Shown: positions 29,573 to 39,790, numbered from the stretch's first letter. The stretch: 64,000 bases of DNA from Actinocrinis puniceicyclus (GCF_018283645.1 NZ_JAGSXH010000007.1:36634-100633), one strand, 5' to 3'. Notes: generated by a model not told the origin, from the letters alone. Translations and numbers: made by a program.

Positions 29573-29626
29573 GGCTCTGGTCCTCGGTACCCTTCATCGC
29601 GCGCGGGCCGCCCCGCGTTCAATCAG

Positions 29627-31759
29627 TCATTGTTCCCGTTCCGCCTCGGCTAAGGCGCCGCTGTCCACAGACGCGCCGGACGGATCAGGCACGGCCTGCG
29701 GGGTACGAGTTCGTCTGCCCCGATAGATACGCAACCCTACAGCGATGACCAGGAGTGCGGCCGACAGTGCGAAGATGACGAGGGTGATCGAGCCGATGGA
29801 AGAGACGGTCACCTGGAGCGACTGCGGTTGGCCGTAATCGGCTCCGTTCGGAGTGACCAGTTGCGCCGTGACGGTGACGCGGGTGCCGGTGACCGCGGAG
29901 CTCACGTGCACGTTGATCGTGGTGGAGCCCTGGGGGACATCCTGCACTGTGATCGTCTGGACAGACAGCCCGGGGCGGCTGGTGGTGATCCGGATGCCGA
30001 CGCGGACGGGGTGCTCCAGACGGTTCTCGACGGTGAACGGGATCACTCCGCTCTTGCCGGAGAGCGTCAGGTCCGACTTCTTCACCAGGGTGACCAGGTT
30101 CATCGTGGTCTCGAGCCGATTCTGCACGGCGCCGCTGAAGGCACTTTGCAGCGCCGGGGCGTTGCGCCAGGCGGTGGAGACAGTGCGCAGCACCGCCGGG
30201 CCGTAGCTGCCGGTGGTCTGCTGTGGCTCGATCATGATCCCGGCGAGGGCGCCGAGCGCCGAATTGAGCGCCGAGGTGGTCGCGAGCCGCGCGTTGCTCA
30301 GGTCGGATTTCGCCAAGGCCGGGTCGCGCTTGGCCGGCGAGGTTTGGGCGCGGGGGTCGGGGTGCGCCGCCAACAGCGCGGACAGGCCGACCGTCTTGAT
30401 CCAGGACGCCTGGCCGACCGCGGTGAACAGTGCCGGGTCGGGACTGATGCCGCGCGGAACGGCGACCATGATCGTGCGGGGAACGGCCAGATTCGGCCGT
30501 TCCCAAGCGATCAGCGCGCTGTCCGCGAGGAATCGCTGCGCGGCGAGCAGGGAACGGTTCGAACCCTTCCACGACGTGTCGGCCGCGTCGCCGGCGAAGA
30601 TCGCGTCCAAGGCGGCGTCGCTGATGGCCGCCGGTCGGCCGGCGAGCTGAGTCCGGCCGGTCGGGGTGTAGCTGTCGAGGGGCGTGTGTAGGGAGACTGA
30701 GTCCGATCTGACCACGATCGCCGCCGGATTCGCGGCTGCGGCCAGAGCGATCGTTCCCGAGTCGGCCTGTCCGTCGGCGGGCCACGCCACCGTGCCCAGG
30801 GGAGCGTGGCCGACGTACTGCTCCACCAGATCTCCGGAGCGGGCGGTGGCGCTCTTGACGAGGCCGGCGGCGAGGGCGGGACTCGTGTGGCCGAGCGAAC
30901 CGAGGTCGGGATCGGCGGCGGGCAACTGCCAAAGTTCGCCGCTGACGCCGAGCACGCGCTTTGCCGTGGTCAGCCAGTTCGCGGCGTTCTGCGCACCGGT
31001 TCCCGAGTGGCTGTCGGGATAGAGCGAGTAGCCGTGGCTTTCCTCATCCGCCGTTGTCAGCAGGTCCGGATCGATCGCCCAGGAGACCGTGACGCTCTTG
31101 TTGGTCGTCGGGATGGTCAGCATCTGGTCGAGGCGGCCGCCTGAAGCAAACTGCGCTGAAAGGGCGTCGCTCGCGGCTTCAGGCACGTCCTTGTCGACTT
31201 GGCCGTCGAGGGCCGGCACCGCGGTGATCGGCAGGAGCATGACCATCTGTGTCGCATGGAAGCTTGAATCGCCGGTCATCTCGTACGGCAGATAGGTACG
31301 CAGCGCACCGATACGCAGATCCCCGGAGTACGCCTCGATGTCCAGCGCGTAGACGGTCCGGCTGGTGAGCGAGAGCGCGGAGATCGGCATCGTGAGTGTC
31401 CAGGGGACGCTCGCCCCGGGCGCCAGGTTGCCGACGGAATCATCGTGACCATAGACGAGCCGCGATCCAGTGCCGGCGTTGCTGGTCAGGTCGGAGCGCA
31501 CCTGCATCTGCGCGACCGCCAGCCGCACGGCCACCTCGGAGTGCGCGGAGGAACCGCCGAGCAGGGTGCCCGCCAGGTGCAGCGTTCCGTTCTTGACCGC
31601 GACCGCGGGGCTGAGCGAGGAGAGTTCGACCGTCACGCTGTTCGCGCTCGCCGCGGACGAGGGCGCGGGAGCGGCGAACATCAGGACCTGAGTGGCCAAC
31701 ACCACGACCAGCGAGAGCAGGCCGCGGGCGGGACTCCTCAGAAAGCGGAGCGAACTCAC
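29627..31759 (-). CDS. DUF6049 family secreted/membrane protein
   Basis: About 710 residues from the GTG of VSSLRFLRSPARGLLSLVVV, preceded by GGATT eight bases away; an earlier in-frame start at 31819 lacks a good site. The N-terminus is a signal sequence (RGLLSLVVVLATQVLMFAAPAP), then Ala/Ser/Thr-rich extracellular sequence, and a C-terminal membrane helix (LVIFALSAALLVIAVGLRIY) with a short basic tail. Its place between pcnA and murJ matches Rv3909 in mycobacteria. The function is unknown; it is probably an envelope protein linked to MurJ. Confidence 0.82.
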   Translation of the reverse strand: MSSLRFLRSPARGLLSLVVVLATQVLMFAAPAPSSAASANSVTVELSSLSPAVAVKNGTLHLAGTLLGGSSAHSEVAVRLAVAQMQVRSDLTSNAGTGSRLVYGHDDSVGNLAPGASVPWTLTMPISALSLTSRTVYALDIEAYSGDLRIGALRTYLPYEMTGDSSFHATQMVMLLPITAVPALDGQVDKDVPEAASDALSAQFASGGRLDQMLTIPTTNKSVTVSWAIDPDLLTTADEESHGYSLYPDSHSGTGAQNAANWLTTAKRVLGVSGELWQLPAADPDLGSLGHTSPALAAGLVKSATARSGDLVEQYVGHAPLGTVAWPADGQADSGTIALAAAANPAAIVVRSDSVSLHTPLDSYTPTGRTQLAGRPAAISDAALDAIFAGDAADTSWKGSNRSLLAAQRFLADSALIAWERPNLAVPRTIMVAVPRGISPDPALFTAVGQASWIKTVGLSALLAAHPDPRAQTSPAKRDPALAKSDLSNARLATTSALNSALGALAGIMIEPQQTTGSYGPAVLRTVSTAWRNAPALQSAFSGAVQNRLETTMNLVTLVKKSDLTLSGKSGVIPFTVENRLEHPVRVGIRITTSRPGLSVQTITVQDVPQGSTTINVHVSSAVTGTRVTVTAQLVTPNGADYGQPQSLQVTVSSIGSITLVIFALSAALLVIAVGLRIYRGRRTRTPQAVPDPSGASVDSGALAEAEREQ

Positions 31760-31834
31760 GGGCGAAATCCTAGTTGCGCGGCGGGGTGCCGGACGGACAG
31801 GTCGCCCGGGCCGGAGCACGTACCCTTGGATGAC

Positions 31835-33292
31835 GTGTCTACCTCACCTTCGGATCCCGACCTGTCCGCCCGCGCCGCGGCCGAGCGGCTGCTGAACCTC
31901 GCCCCGGCGGCGGACGGCCTGGCGAGGCGCTTCGCCGCGGCCGGCCATGAACTCGCGCTGGTCGGCGGATCGGTGCGCGACGGTCTGCTCGGTCGGCTCG
32001 GAGAGGACCTCGACTTCACCACCGACGCAAGACCACCGCAGGTGCTCGAACTGGTCAAGGGGTGGGCCGAGGCGGTTTGGGACGTGGGCATCGCGTTCGG
32101 CACGATCGGATGCCAGAAGGACGGCTACAAGCTGGAGATCACCACCTACCGCAGCGAGGCGTACGATCGCACGTCGCGCAAGCCGGCCGTCTCTTACGGT
32201 GAGACGCTTGAGGGTGATCTGATCCGCCGCGACTTCACCGTCAACGCGATGGCGCTGCGCCTGCCGCGGCGCGAGTTCGTTGATCCGCACGGCGGTCTGC
32301 TCGATCTGGCGAAGCGGACGTTGCGGACGCCGGCTACGCCGGAGGAGTCGTTCTCGGACGATCCGCTGCGTATGCTTCGTGCCGCGCGGTTCGCGGCGCA
32401 GCTCGATTTCACCGTTGCGCCCGAGGTCGTCGGGGCGATGCGTGAGATGGCCGACCGGCTCAAGATCGTGTCGGCGGAGCGGATCCGGGACGAGCTGACC
32501 AAGCTGTTGCTCGCCGGTGATCCGCGGCCGGGCCTCGGTCTGCTGACCGACACCGCACTGGCCGAGCACGTGCTGCCGGAATTGCCCAAGCTGCGGCTCG
32601 AGATCGATGAACACCACCGGCACAAGGACGTCTACGAGCACACCCTCACGGTGCTGGACCGGGCGATCGCACTGGAGGACGACGGCCCGGACCTGGTGCT
32701 GCGGCTGGCCGCGCTGATGCACGACGTCGGCAAGCCGCGCACCCGGCGCTTCGAGCCGGGCGGCGGCGTGTCCTTCCACCACCACGAGCTCGTGGGCGCG
32801 AAGATGACCAAGAAGCGCCTGCGCGAGCTGAAGTACTCCAACGAGATCGTCGACGACGTGGCTCGGCTGGTCGAGTTGCACCTTCGCTTTCACGGCTACG
32901 GCGACGGCGAGTGGACCGACTCGGCCGTGCGCCGCTACGTGCGCGACGCGGGTCCGCTGCTGCCGAGGCTGCACAAGTTGACCCGCTCGGACTGCACCAC
33001 ACGCAATCGACGCAAAGCCGCCGCGCTCGCCGCGACCTACGATTCGCTCGAGGCGCGCATCGAGCGGCTGCGACAGCAGGAGGAGCTCGACGCGATCCGC
33101 CCCGACCTGGACGGTAACCAGATCATGCGGGTGCTGGGCGTCTCGCCGGGCCCGGTGGTCGGCCGGGCGTACAAGCACCTGCTGGAGTTGCGGCTGGATC
33201 AGGGCCCGTTGGAGCACGATGCCGCAGTCAGCGCACTGCGGGAGTGGTGGGCGGCTCAACCGGAGCATCAGGACGCCGCCGCGGCACTCTGA
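31835..33292 (+). CDS. pcnA: CCA tRNA nucleotidyltransferase
   Basis: 485 residues from the GTG of VSTSPSDPDLS; the frame is open for another 390 bases upstream, but that is antisense to DUF6049. The nucleotidyltransferase head has LVGGSVRDGLLGR and DLDFTTDA, and the neck has RRDFTVNAMAL and DDPLRMLRAARFAA. An HD domain is present (LMHDVGKPRTRR and HHHELVGAKMTKKRL). It adds or repairs the CCA end, needed here since tRNA-Ile lacks an encoded CCA. It diverges from DUF6049 with a 75-bp gap; the NUDIX gene that often stands between them is not present. Confidence 0.95.
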   Translation: MSTSPSDPDLSARAAAERLLNLAPAADGLARRFAAAGHELALVGGSVRDGLLGRLGEDLDFTTDARPPQVLELVKGWAEAVWDVGIAFGTIGCQKDGYKLEITTYRSEAYDRTSRKPAVSYGETLEGDLIRRDFTVNAMALRLPRREFVDPHGGLLDLAKRTLRTPATPEESFSDDPLRMLRAARFAAQLDFTVAPEVVGAMREMADRLKIVSAERIRDELTKLLLAGDPRPGLGLLTDTALAEHVLPELPKLRLEIDEHHRHKDVYEHTLTVLDRAIALEDDGPDLVLRLAALMHDVGKPRTRRFEPGGGVSFHHHELVGAKMTKKRLRELKYSNEIVDDVARLVELHLRFHGYGDGEWTDSAVRRYVRDAGPLLPRLHKLTRSDCTTRNRRKAAALAATYDSLEARIERLRQQEELDAIRPDLDGNQIMRVLGVSPGPVVGRAYKHLLELRLDQGPLEHDAAVSALREWWAAQPEHQDAAAAL

Positions 33293-34631
33293 ACGCGGCG
33301 AGCGTTGCTCCGAGGCCGTACCAGAGGCCGACCAGCGCGTAACACGCGGCGACGATCGTGACCACGACGTACGACTTGCCGTTCGCCGGAAGCGCGGCCG
33401 CGGAGAACGCGGCGGCGAGCACGAACGCTCCGTTGAACACCATGTCGTAGAAGACGAAGACACGGCCGCGGTACTCGTCGTCGACCGATCGCTGCGCGAG
33501 TGTGTCGGTGCAAATCTTCTGTCCCTGCGACGCCAGTCCCAGCAGCAGCGCGCCGGCGAGCAGCGGTACCGGTCGGAACGGCAGGCCGAAGCACAGTTCG
33601 GTGACCGCCGCCGCGAGCAGGCACACCGTGATCCAGGTTTCGAGTCGCAGCCGCCGGGTGGCCAACGGTGTGATCAGAGCGCTGAGCCCGAAGCCGGCCC
33701 CGGACAGGCCGACCGCGAGCGCGAAGCCGGCCAGCCCGCTGGCCGGCTGATCGGGATTGTTGAAGTAGTTGCGGTACAAGAGCAAGGTCATGATGGTGAC
33801 CACGCCGTAGCAGAACCTCGACACGGTCACTGCCAGCAGGGCGCGGCCCGCGACCGGCCTGGCCGCGAGGTGTCGCGCGCCCTGCGCCACACCGACGGCG
33901 ACCGTGCGCACCGCCGACCAGGTGCTCTCCTCGGGTTGCTGGTCCGGGCCGAGCGCGGTGCGCGCGATGCCGACCGCGCACATCGCCGCGGCGGTGTACA
34001 GCGCCGCGACGCAGGCCAGCTCACCGATCGTGGCGTTGTCCCCGGAACCGAGCAGCGCGTGCACGATCAGGCTCACGGCGCCGCCGGCGGTCGCGGCGAG
34101 CGTCCCGGCGGTGGGCAACGCGGAGTTCGCGGCAACCAGATGTCTCGACGGGACGGTGTGCGGCAGCGAGGCGGACAGTCCCGCGAGGATGAAGCGGTTG
34201 GCCGAGAGCACTCCGAGGGCGCCGATGTAGAACACCACGTTCGGCACGTGCAGCGCTACCAGGACCGCGACCACGACGACCAGAGCGGCGCGCAGCAAGT
34301 TAGCCCGGACCAGCACCTGTCGACGCGGCCAGCGGTCCAGAAAGACCCCGGCGAAGGGGCCGACGACGGTGAAGGGCAGCAGCAGCACGGCGAACGCCTC
34401 CGCGACCTGGCCTGCCGTGGCCTGCTTCTCAGGAGAGAAGATCACGTAGGACGCCAGCGCGACCTGGAACGTGCCGTCCGAGAGCTGCCCCACGATCCGG
34501 GTGGCGAACAGCAGCCTGAAGGAATGCAGGTGCGGTCCGGTCAGCAACGTGCGCAGCACTCGCGGCAGGGTGCCGGTGCGAGTGCTGGAACTGGAATCGC
34601 CGCTGCCGTCGGGCGGCGCCGTAAGGGCCAC
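33228..34631 (-). CDS. Major facilitator superfamily transporter
   Basis: 467 residues from the GTG at 34631 (VALTAPPDG); the open frame runs further upstream through non-conserved basic sequence, and the ribosome site is weak, so the start is uncertain. Twelve hydrophobic segments can be counted, with FLDRWPRRQVLVRANLLRA as the loop 2-3 motif and a second half beginning near TVSRFCYGVVTIMTLLLY. This resembles the enterobactin/MFS_3 exporter group. The substrate is unknown. It overlaps the end of pcnA by 65 bp on the opposite strand. Confidence 0.85.
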   Translation of the reverse strand: MALTAPPDGSGDSSSSTRTGTLPRVLRTLLTGPHLHSFRLLFATRIVGQLSDGTFQVALASYVIFSPEKQATAGQVAEAFAVLLLPFTVVGPFAGVFLDRWPRRQVLVRANLLRAALVVVVAVLVALHVPNVVFYIGALGVLSANRFILAGLSASLPHTVPSRHLVAANSALPTAGTLAATAGGAVSLIVHALLGSGDNATIGELACVAALYTAAAMCAVGIARTALGPDQQPEESTWSAVRTVAVGVAQGARHLAARPVAGRALLAVTVSRFCYGVVTIMTLLLYRNYFNNPDQPASGLAGFALAVGLSGAGFGLSALITPLATRRLRLETWITVCLLAAAVTELCFGLPFRPVPLLAGALLLGLASQGQKICTDTLAQRSVDDEYRGRVFVFYDMVFNGAFVLAAAFSAAALPANGKSYVVVTIVAACYALVGLWYGLGATLAAFRVPRRRPDAPVEPPTTPAVR

Positions 34632-34711
34632 TTGATCAGCGTAGGTGCATTCCACAGCGCCCGCATCGGCCTGCGGTCGTACACCGGCGTAAGCCCGGAT
34701 ACGCTCCCGCT

Positions 34712-35566
34712 GTGCCTTCAGAGAATGTCGAGTCCCGGCGGAACGAGAATGAACCTCGCGGCGACGCTGCCCCCTCACAGGACGCCGCCTCCTCATCGAT
34801 AGCGGTGCGCCAGCACGGCCACGTCGCTGAGCTGGTCCTTGACCGGCCCGCGGCGCTTAATGCGATCAGCACCGCGCTGGCCCGCGAACTCGCCGCCGAG
34901 GCGAGTGCGTTGGCTGCGAACCCGTCCATCCGTGCGATCGTGCTGAGCGCGTTGGGAGACCGCGCCTTTTGTGTCGGCGCGGACCTGAAGGAACGCAATG
35001 GATTCACGGACGCCGATCTGCTCGCTCAGCGGCCCGTGTTCCGCCGAGCCTTCGGCTCGATCATCGATCTGCCGGTGCCCGCGATCGCGGCCGTCAGCGG
35101 CTTCGCACTCGGCGGCGGCTGCGAACTCGCCCTCGCCTGCGATCTGATCGTCGCCGACGACGGCGCGCAGTTCGGTCTGCCGGAAGTCGGCGTGGGTCTG
35201 GTGCCGGGCGGAGGCGGTACGCAGTTGCTAGCGCGGCGGATCGGAGTTGCACGTGCGGCGGACCTGATCTATACGGGACGGCGCGTTACGGCTGACGAGG
35301 CGACCGCTCTCGGCATCGTGAATCGGCGCGTGACTGGTCAGCACACCGCTCGGGACGCCGCACTGAAGCTGGCCGCGCAGATCGCCGCGAACTCACCGGT
35401 GGGAGTGCGCAACGCCAAGCATGCACTGCGAGCGGGCATCGACCTGCCTCTTTCCGCAGGTCTCGATGTCGAGGACGCGGCGTGGCGGGCGACGGCCTTC
35501 TCCCAAGACCGGATCGAAGGCATCCGCGCGTTCGCGGAGAAACGTGAGCCGCGCTGGCCGGCCTAG
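34712..35566 (+). CDS. Enoyl-CoA hydratase/isomerase (crotonase family)
   Basis: 284 residues from a GTG. The crotonase core is clear: LDRPAALNAISTALARELA, the oxyanion-hole segment AFCVGADLKERNG, SGFALGGGCELALACD with the first catalytic Glu, and LPEVGVGLVPGGGGTQLL with the second. The N-terminal ~30 residues are hydrophilic and not conserved. It hydrates 2-enoyl-CoA or acts on a related thioester, with the substrate not readable. It diverges from the MFS gene with ~80 bp between them. Confidence 0.9.
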   Translation: MPSENVESRRNENEPRGDAAPSQDAASSSIAVRQHGHVAELVLDRPAALNAISTALARELAAEASALAANPSIRAIVLSALGDRAFCVGADLKERNGFTDADLLAQRPVFRRAFGSIIDLPVPAIAAVSGFALGGGCELALACDLIVADDGAQFGLPEVGVGLVPGGGGTQLLARRIGVARAADLIYTGRRVTADEATALGIVNRRVTGQHTARDAALKLAAQIAANSPVGVRNAKHALRAGIDLPLSAGLDVEDAAWRATAFSQDRIEGIRAFAEKREPRWPA

Positions 35567-35663
35567 CGGTATTAGGTCTGCCGGTTCGCCGGGCCGCACC
35601 TTTTGGCGGGCACGGCCGGAGAACGTCTCGGATGTGGCGTCGCCAGACCGCCGCGTTCGACGG

Positions 35664-37055
35664 TTACGCTGCGGCGTATTCGTCCGCGACGCTGAGTGCC
35701 TTGTCGATCGCGGTAAGACCCTCTAGAGCCTCGGCCTCGGTCATATTGAGCGGCGGGGTCAGCTGCAGGCGGTTGAAGTGGGTGAACGGCCAGACGCCGT
35801 GTTTCTTGCACTCCGCGAGCACTGCGTTCATCGGGGCCGCCGCCGGGCCGCCGGCGCCGTACGGCACCAGCATTTCCCGCGTTGCCTTGTCCTTCACAAG
35901 GTCCAGTGCCCAGAACGCGCCGATACCGCGCACCTCACCGACAGACGGATGCCTCTGCGCGAACCCTCGCAAGGTCGGGCCCAACACGTGCTCACCGAGC
36001 CACGCCGCATTCTCGACGATCCGCTCCTCGCGCATCACCTCGATGGTCGCCACCGCCGCGGCGCAAGCCAGCGGGTGACCCGAATAGGTGAGGCCACCGG
36101 GGAAGACCTGGTTGCGGAAAGTGTCGTGAATCGCATCGGAGATGATCACGCCGCCCAGCGGCACATATCCGGAGTTCACGCCCTTGGCGAAGGCGATCAG
36201 GTCGGGGCTCACATTCCAGTGGTCGATCGCGAACCACGCTCCGGTCCTGCCGAAACCAGCCATCACCTCGTCGGCGATGTAGACGATGCCGTACTTGTCG
36301 CACAGTGCGCGCACGCCGGCGAGGTAACCGGGCGGCGGGATGAGAATGCCGTTCGTCCCGACCACGGTCTCCAGCAGGATGGCCGCGACAGTGTTCGGGC
36401 CTTCGAAGGCGATCGTCTGTTCCAGGTGCTCCAGAGCGCGCTCCGCCTCCTGCTCCGGCGTGGTCGCGTAGAAATGCGAGCGGTAGAGGTACGGCCCGAA
36501 GAAGTGCGCGACGTTGCCGTCGTGGTGGCCCGCGTTCTCGTTCGCCCACCGTCGCGGGTCTCCGGTCAGGCTGATCGCCGTGGCCGTGTTGCCGTGGTAG
36601 GAGCGATACGCGGTGAGGACCTTCGGCCGTCCGGTGTGGATGCGCGCCATCCGCACCGCGTTCTCGATCGCGTCGGCGCCCGCGTTGGTGAAGAAGACCC
36701 GGTTGAGTCCCTCCGGTGCGTAGGAGGCGATCAGTTCCGCCGCCTCGGCCCGCTTGTCGTTGGCGAAGCCCGGGGCGATCGTGCACAGCCTTGCCGCCTG
36801 CTGCTGAATCGCGGCGACCACCTTCGGGTGCTGGTGTCCGATGTTGGTGAACACCAACTGACTGGCGAAGTCGAGGTAGCTGTTGCCCTGGTAGTCCCAG
36901 AACCGGGAGCCGGCGGCGCCGGCGATCGGCAGCGGGGAGATCTGATCCTGCGCCGACCAGGAGTGGAAGACGTGCGCGCGGTCGCGCTCTGACACGGCCT
37001 TGGCCCCGTCCGGATCGGGGGCGGGGCGGGAGGCGGCGGCTGCGGTATCGGTCAT
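35664..37055 (-). CDS. Class III PLP-dependent aminotransferase
   Basis: 463 residues from the ATG of MTDTAAAASRPAP; the frame continues upstream only as unconserved sequence. The fold-type I class III text is present: RFWDYQGNSYLDFASQLVF, VFFTNAGADAIENAVRMAR, YHGNTATAISLTGDPRRW and IVYIADEVMAGFGRTG. The PLP lysine is in LIAFAKGVNSGYVPLGG. The omega-amino-acid group (beta-alanine-, taurine- or putrescine-pyruvate types) is the nearest match. The substrate is unknown; its neighbours purA and crotonase give no clear hint. Confidence 0.88.
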   Translation of the reverse strand: MTDTAAAASRPAPDPDGAKAVSERDRAHVFHSWSAQDQISPLPIAGAAGSRFWDYQGNSYLDFASQLVFTNIGHQHPKVVAAIQQQAARLCTIAPGFANDKRAEAAELIASYAPEGLNRVFFTNAGADAIENAVRMARIHTGRPKVLTAYRSYHGNTATAISLTGDPRRWANENAGHHDGNVAHFFGPYLYRSHFYATTPEQEAERALEHLEQTIAFEGPNTVAAILLETVVGTNGILIPPPGYLAGVRALCDKYGIVYIADEVMAGFGRTGAWFAIDHWNVSPDLIAFAKGVNSGYVPLGGVIISDAIHDTFRNQVFPGGLTYSGHPLACAAAVATIEVMREERIVENAAWLGEHVLGPTLRGFAQRHPSVGEVRGIGAFWALDLVKDKATREMLVPYGAGGPAAAPMNAVLAECKKHGVWPFTHFNRLQLTPPLNMTEAEALEGLTAIDKALSVADEYAAA

Positions 37056-37209
37056 GGCATCCAGCGTAGGAAACGCGGATCGGGACGCTCCATCCGCACT
37101 GTGTACGACGGGGCGGCCCGATCCGTGCAGGTTGTCCAGAGTCGCGGTCCGGACCATGATCGCAATCTCGAGCAGCCCCTGGCCGTCGGCGGCCCTCGAC
37201 CGGCGAGGA

Positions 37210-38493
37210 CTACAGGAAACTGCGCAGCTGGATCGTCGCGTCCCGCGCCGGCCCGACTCCGATCGCGGAGATCGGCGCGCCGGACATCTGCTCCAACGTG
37301 CGCACATAGTTCTGAGCGTTGACCGGCAGGTCCGAGAAGTCCCGGGCCTTGGTGATGTCCTCGTCCCAGCCGGGCAGGAACTCGTAGACCGGCTTGGCGT
37401 GGTGGAACTCGGTCTGCGTCATCGGCAACTCGTCGTGTCGCACGCCGTCCACGTCGTATGCGACGCACACCGGGATGCGTTCCCAACCGGTGAGGATGTC
37501 CAGCTTGGTGAGGAAGAAGTCCGTCAGGCCGTTGACGCGCGTCGCGTAACGCGCGATCACCGCGTCGAACCAGCCGCAGCGCCGGTCGCGGCCGGTCGTA
37601 ACGCCGCGCTCGTGGCCTTTCTCCCGCAGAGCCTTACCGTCCGCGTCGAACAGTTCGGTCGGGAACGGACCGGCACCGACACGTGTGGTGTAAGCCTTGA
37701 GGATGCCGATCGAGCGGGTGATCTTCGTCGGTCCGATGCCGGAGCCGGAGCACGCGCCGCCCGTGGTCGGGTTCGACGACGTGACGAACGGATAGGTGCC
37801 GTGGTCCACGTCGAGCAGCGTGCCCTGCGAACCCTCCAGCAGGACTACCTTGCCCTCTTCGAGAGCCTTGTTGAGCAGCAGCGAGGTGTCCACGACGAAG
37901 GGCCGCAGCCGCTCGGCGTAGCCCAGGTACTCCTCGACGATCGCCTCGGCCGCGATCGCCCGCCGGTTGTACAGCTTGACCAGCATCTGGTTGCGGTCGC
38001 GCAGGGCCGACTCGACCTTCTTGGCGAGGATGCCCGGGTCGAACAGATCCTGGACCCGGATGCCGATGCGGGAGATCTTGTCGGCGTAGGTCGGGCCGAT
38101 ACCGCGGCCGGTGGTGCCGATCCTGCTGCTGCCCAGAAAGCGCTCGGTGACCTTGTCGATCGTGCGGTGGTAGGGCGTGATCAGGTGCGCGTTGGCTGAA
38201 ATGACCAACTTGGAAGTATCGACGCCGCGCGCGTTCAGTCCGTCGAGTTCCTGCAACAGCACCGCCGGGTCGATCACCACGCCGTTGCCGATGACCGGTA
38301 CGCAGCCGGGGGTGAGTATGCCGGAGGGCAGCAGGTGCAGGGCGTACGACTGGTCGCCGATGACGACCGTGTGACCTGCGTTGTTGCCGCCCTGATAGCG
38401 CACGACGTAGTCCACGGACCCACCGAGCAGGTCGGTGGCCTTGCCCTTTCCTTCGTCGCCCCATTGGGCGCCGACGAGCACAAGCGCTGGCAT
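37210..38493 (-). CDS. purA: Adenylosuccinate synthetase
   Basis: 427 residues from the ATG of [19 protein letters not shown], with AGAGG about ten bases upstream. The larger open frame to 39297 is read-through into antisense of fbaA. The GTP P-loop is GDEGKGK, the IMP-binding GNNAGHT is present, and the [11 protein letters not shown] and [15 protein letters not shown] segments follow. It converts IMP and aspartate to adenylosuccinate with GTP, the first step of AMP synthesis. The protein is full length. Confidence 0.97.
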   Translation of the reverse strand: MPALVLVGAQWGDEGKGKATDLLGGSVDYVVRYQGGNNAGHTVVIGDQSYALHLLPSGILTPGCVPVIGNGVVIDPAVLLQELDGLNARGVDTSKLVISANAHLITPYHRTIDKVTERFLGSSRIGTTGRGIGPTYADKISRIGIRVQDLFDPGILAKKVESALRDRNQMLVKLYNRRAIAAEAIVEEYLGYAERLRPFVVDTSLLLNKALEEGKVVLLEGSQGTLLDVDHGTYPFVTSSNPTTGGACSGSGIGPTKITRSIGILKAYTTRVGAGPFPTELFDADGKALREKGHERGVTTGRDRRCGWFDAVIARYATRVNGLTDFFLTKLDILTGWERIPVCVAYDVDGVRHDELPMTQTEFHHAKPVYEFLPGWDEDITKARDFSDLPVNAQNYVRTLEQMSGAPISAIGVGPARDATIQLRSFL

Positions 38494-38522
38494 TCCGGTT
38501 ACACCTCTTCCGGACATCGTTA

Positions 38523-38549
38523 AGGCCCGGTGCAAGCGCGACCGGGCCT
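38523..38549 (-). terminator. Hairpin 30 bp upstream of purA
   Basis: AGGCCCGGT (38523-38531) and ACCGGGCCT (38541-38549) pair around a 9-base loop. Read on the minus strand it is followed by TTAACG. It lies between the fbaA terminator and the purA start. It may be a second terminator for fbaA or a leader structure of purA. Confidence 0.5.
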
Positions 38550-38603
38550 CTTGCATCAAGAGACTACCTGAGCCTTTGCTTCCCGGCCACCTCGGAAGAC
38601 ACC

Positions 38604-38649
38604 GCGGGACGCCGCCCGGGCCACCGCAGTGGACCGGGCGGCGTCCCGC
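38604..38649 (-). terminator. Terminator of fbaA
   Basis: 16-bp arms (38604-38619 and 38634-38649, GCGGGACGCCGCCCGG with its complement) flank a 14-base loop. It lies 11 bp past the fbaA stop. Confidence 0.85.
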
Positions 38650-38660
38650 CGCGCCCGTGA

Positions 38661-39683
38661 CTACTTGATCTTGGTGCCCGCGGAGCGCAGGTCCTGGCAC
38701 GCGGTGACCACGCGCTGGGCCATGCCGGCCTCCGCCGCCTTGCCGTACGAGCGCGGGTCGTAGACCTTCTTGTTGCCGACCTCGCCGTCGATCTTCAGAA
38801 CGCCGTCGTAGTTCTTGAAGACGTGATCCACGAGCGGCCGGGTGAAGGCGTACTGGGTGTCGGTGTCCACGTTCATCTTCACCACGCCGTAGTCGAGCGC
38901 CTCGCGGATCTCCGAGAGCAGCGAGCCGGAGCCGCCATGGAAGACCAGGTCGAACGGCTTGTCCTTGCCGTACTCGGCGCCGACCGCGTCCTGGATCTCC
39001 TTGAGGATCGAGGGGCGCAGCTTCACGTTGCCCGGCTTGTACACACCGTGCACGTTGCCGAAGGTGGCGGCCAGCAGGTAGCGGCCCTTCTCGCCGATCC
39101 CCAGCGCCTCGGCCGTCTTCAGCACGTCCTCGGGCGTGGTGTACAGCTTCTCGTTGATCTCGTTGGCGACGCCGTCCTCCTCGCCGCCGACCACGCCGAT
39201 CTCGATCTCCAGGATGGTGCGCGCCTTCGCGGTCTGCTCCAGCAGTTCGACGGCGATCCGCAGGTTCTCGTCCAGCGGCACGGCGGAGCCGTCCCACATG
39301 TGCGACTGGAACAGCGGCTCCAGGCCCTTGGCGACGCGCTCCTGCGAGATCGCGACGAGCGGGCGCATGAAGCCGTCCAGCTTGTCCTTGGGGCAGTGGT
39401 CGGTGTGCAGCGCGATGTTGATGTCGTACTTCTCCGCGACCACGTGCGCGTATTCGGCCAGCGCCCGCGCGCCTGTGACCATGTCCTTGACCGTGCTGCC
39501 GGAGAGGAACTCGGCGCCACCGGTGGAGACCTGGACGATGCCGTCACTCTCGGCCTCGGCGAAGCCGCGCAGCGCGGCGTTGAGCGTCTGCGACGAGGTC
39601 ACGTTGATGGCGGGGTAGGCGAACCGGCCGGCCTTGGCCCGGTCGATCATCTCCGCGTACACCTCGGGGCTTGCGATGGGCAT
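38661..39683 (-). CDS. fbaA: Class II fructose-bisphosphate aldolase
   Basis: 340 residues from an ATG ([19 protein letters not shown]). The class II zinc site is visible as HTDHCPKDK and the later [27 protein letters not shown] and LVFHGGSGS segments, with [13 protein letters not shown] closing the active site. It cleaves fructose 1,6-bisphosphate in glycolysis and gluconeogenesis. It is the type found in actinobacteria and E. coli. Strong hairpins lie on both sides, so it is transcribed alone. Confidence 0.97.
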   Translation of the reverse strand: MPIASPEVYAEMIDRAKAGRFAYPAINVTSSQTLNAALRGFAEAESDGIVQVSTGGAEFLSGSTVKDMVTGARALAEYAHVVAEKYDINIALHTDHCPKDKLDGFMRPLVAISQERVAKGLEPLFQSHMWDGSAVPLDENLRIAVELLEQTAKARTILEIEIGVVGGEEDGVANEINEKLYTTPEDVLKTAEALGIGEKGRYLLAATFGNVHGVYKPGNVKLRPSILKEIQDAVGAEYGKDKPFDLVFHGGSGSLLSEIREALDYGVVKMNVDTDTQYAFTRPLVDHVFKNYDGVLKIDGEVGNKKVYDPRSYGKAAEAGMAQRVVTACQDLRSAGTKIK

Positions 39684-39752
39684 GTGGACTCCTCGATACG
39701 ATCGTGGCTTCTCACCGCCAAGTCTCGCAGACCGGCTCGAAGGAATGGAAAA

Positions 39753-39790
39753 CGGCCGTGATGTGGGATGTCATCCCGTCATCACGGCCG
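39753..39790 (-). terminator. Nested hairpin between dedA and fbaA
   Basis: Outer arms CGGCCGTGAT (39753-39762) and ATCACGGCCG (39781-39790) enclose an inner stem GGGAT/ATCCC. It lies ~80 bp beyond the DedA stop on the minus strand and 70 bp upstream of the fbaA start. Confidence 0.7.

Noticed and set aside
31844..33463. 539-residue minus-strand ORF
   Set aside because: Antisense to pcnA over most of its length, with no recognisable domain; high-GC artefact.
33219..34802. 527-residue plus-strand ORF
   Set aside because: Antisense to the MFS transporter; composition rich in Arg, Asp and Gln typical of shadow frames.
38494..39297. N-terminal extension of purA to 39297
   Set aside because: It is antisense to fbaA and crosses terminators; the start at 38493 gives a standard PurA.
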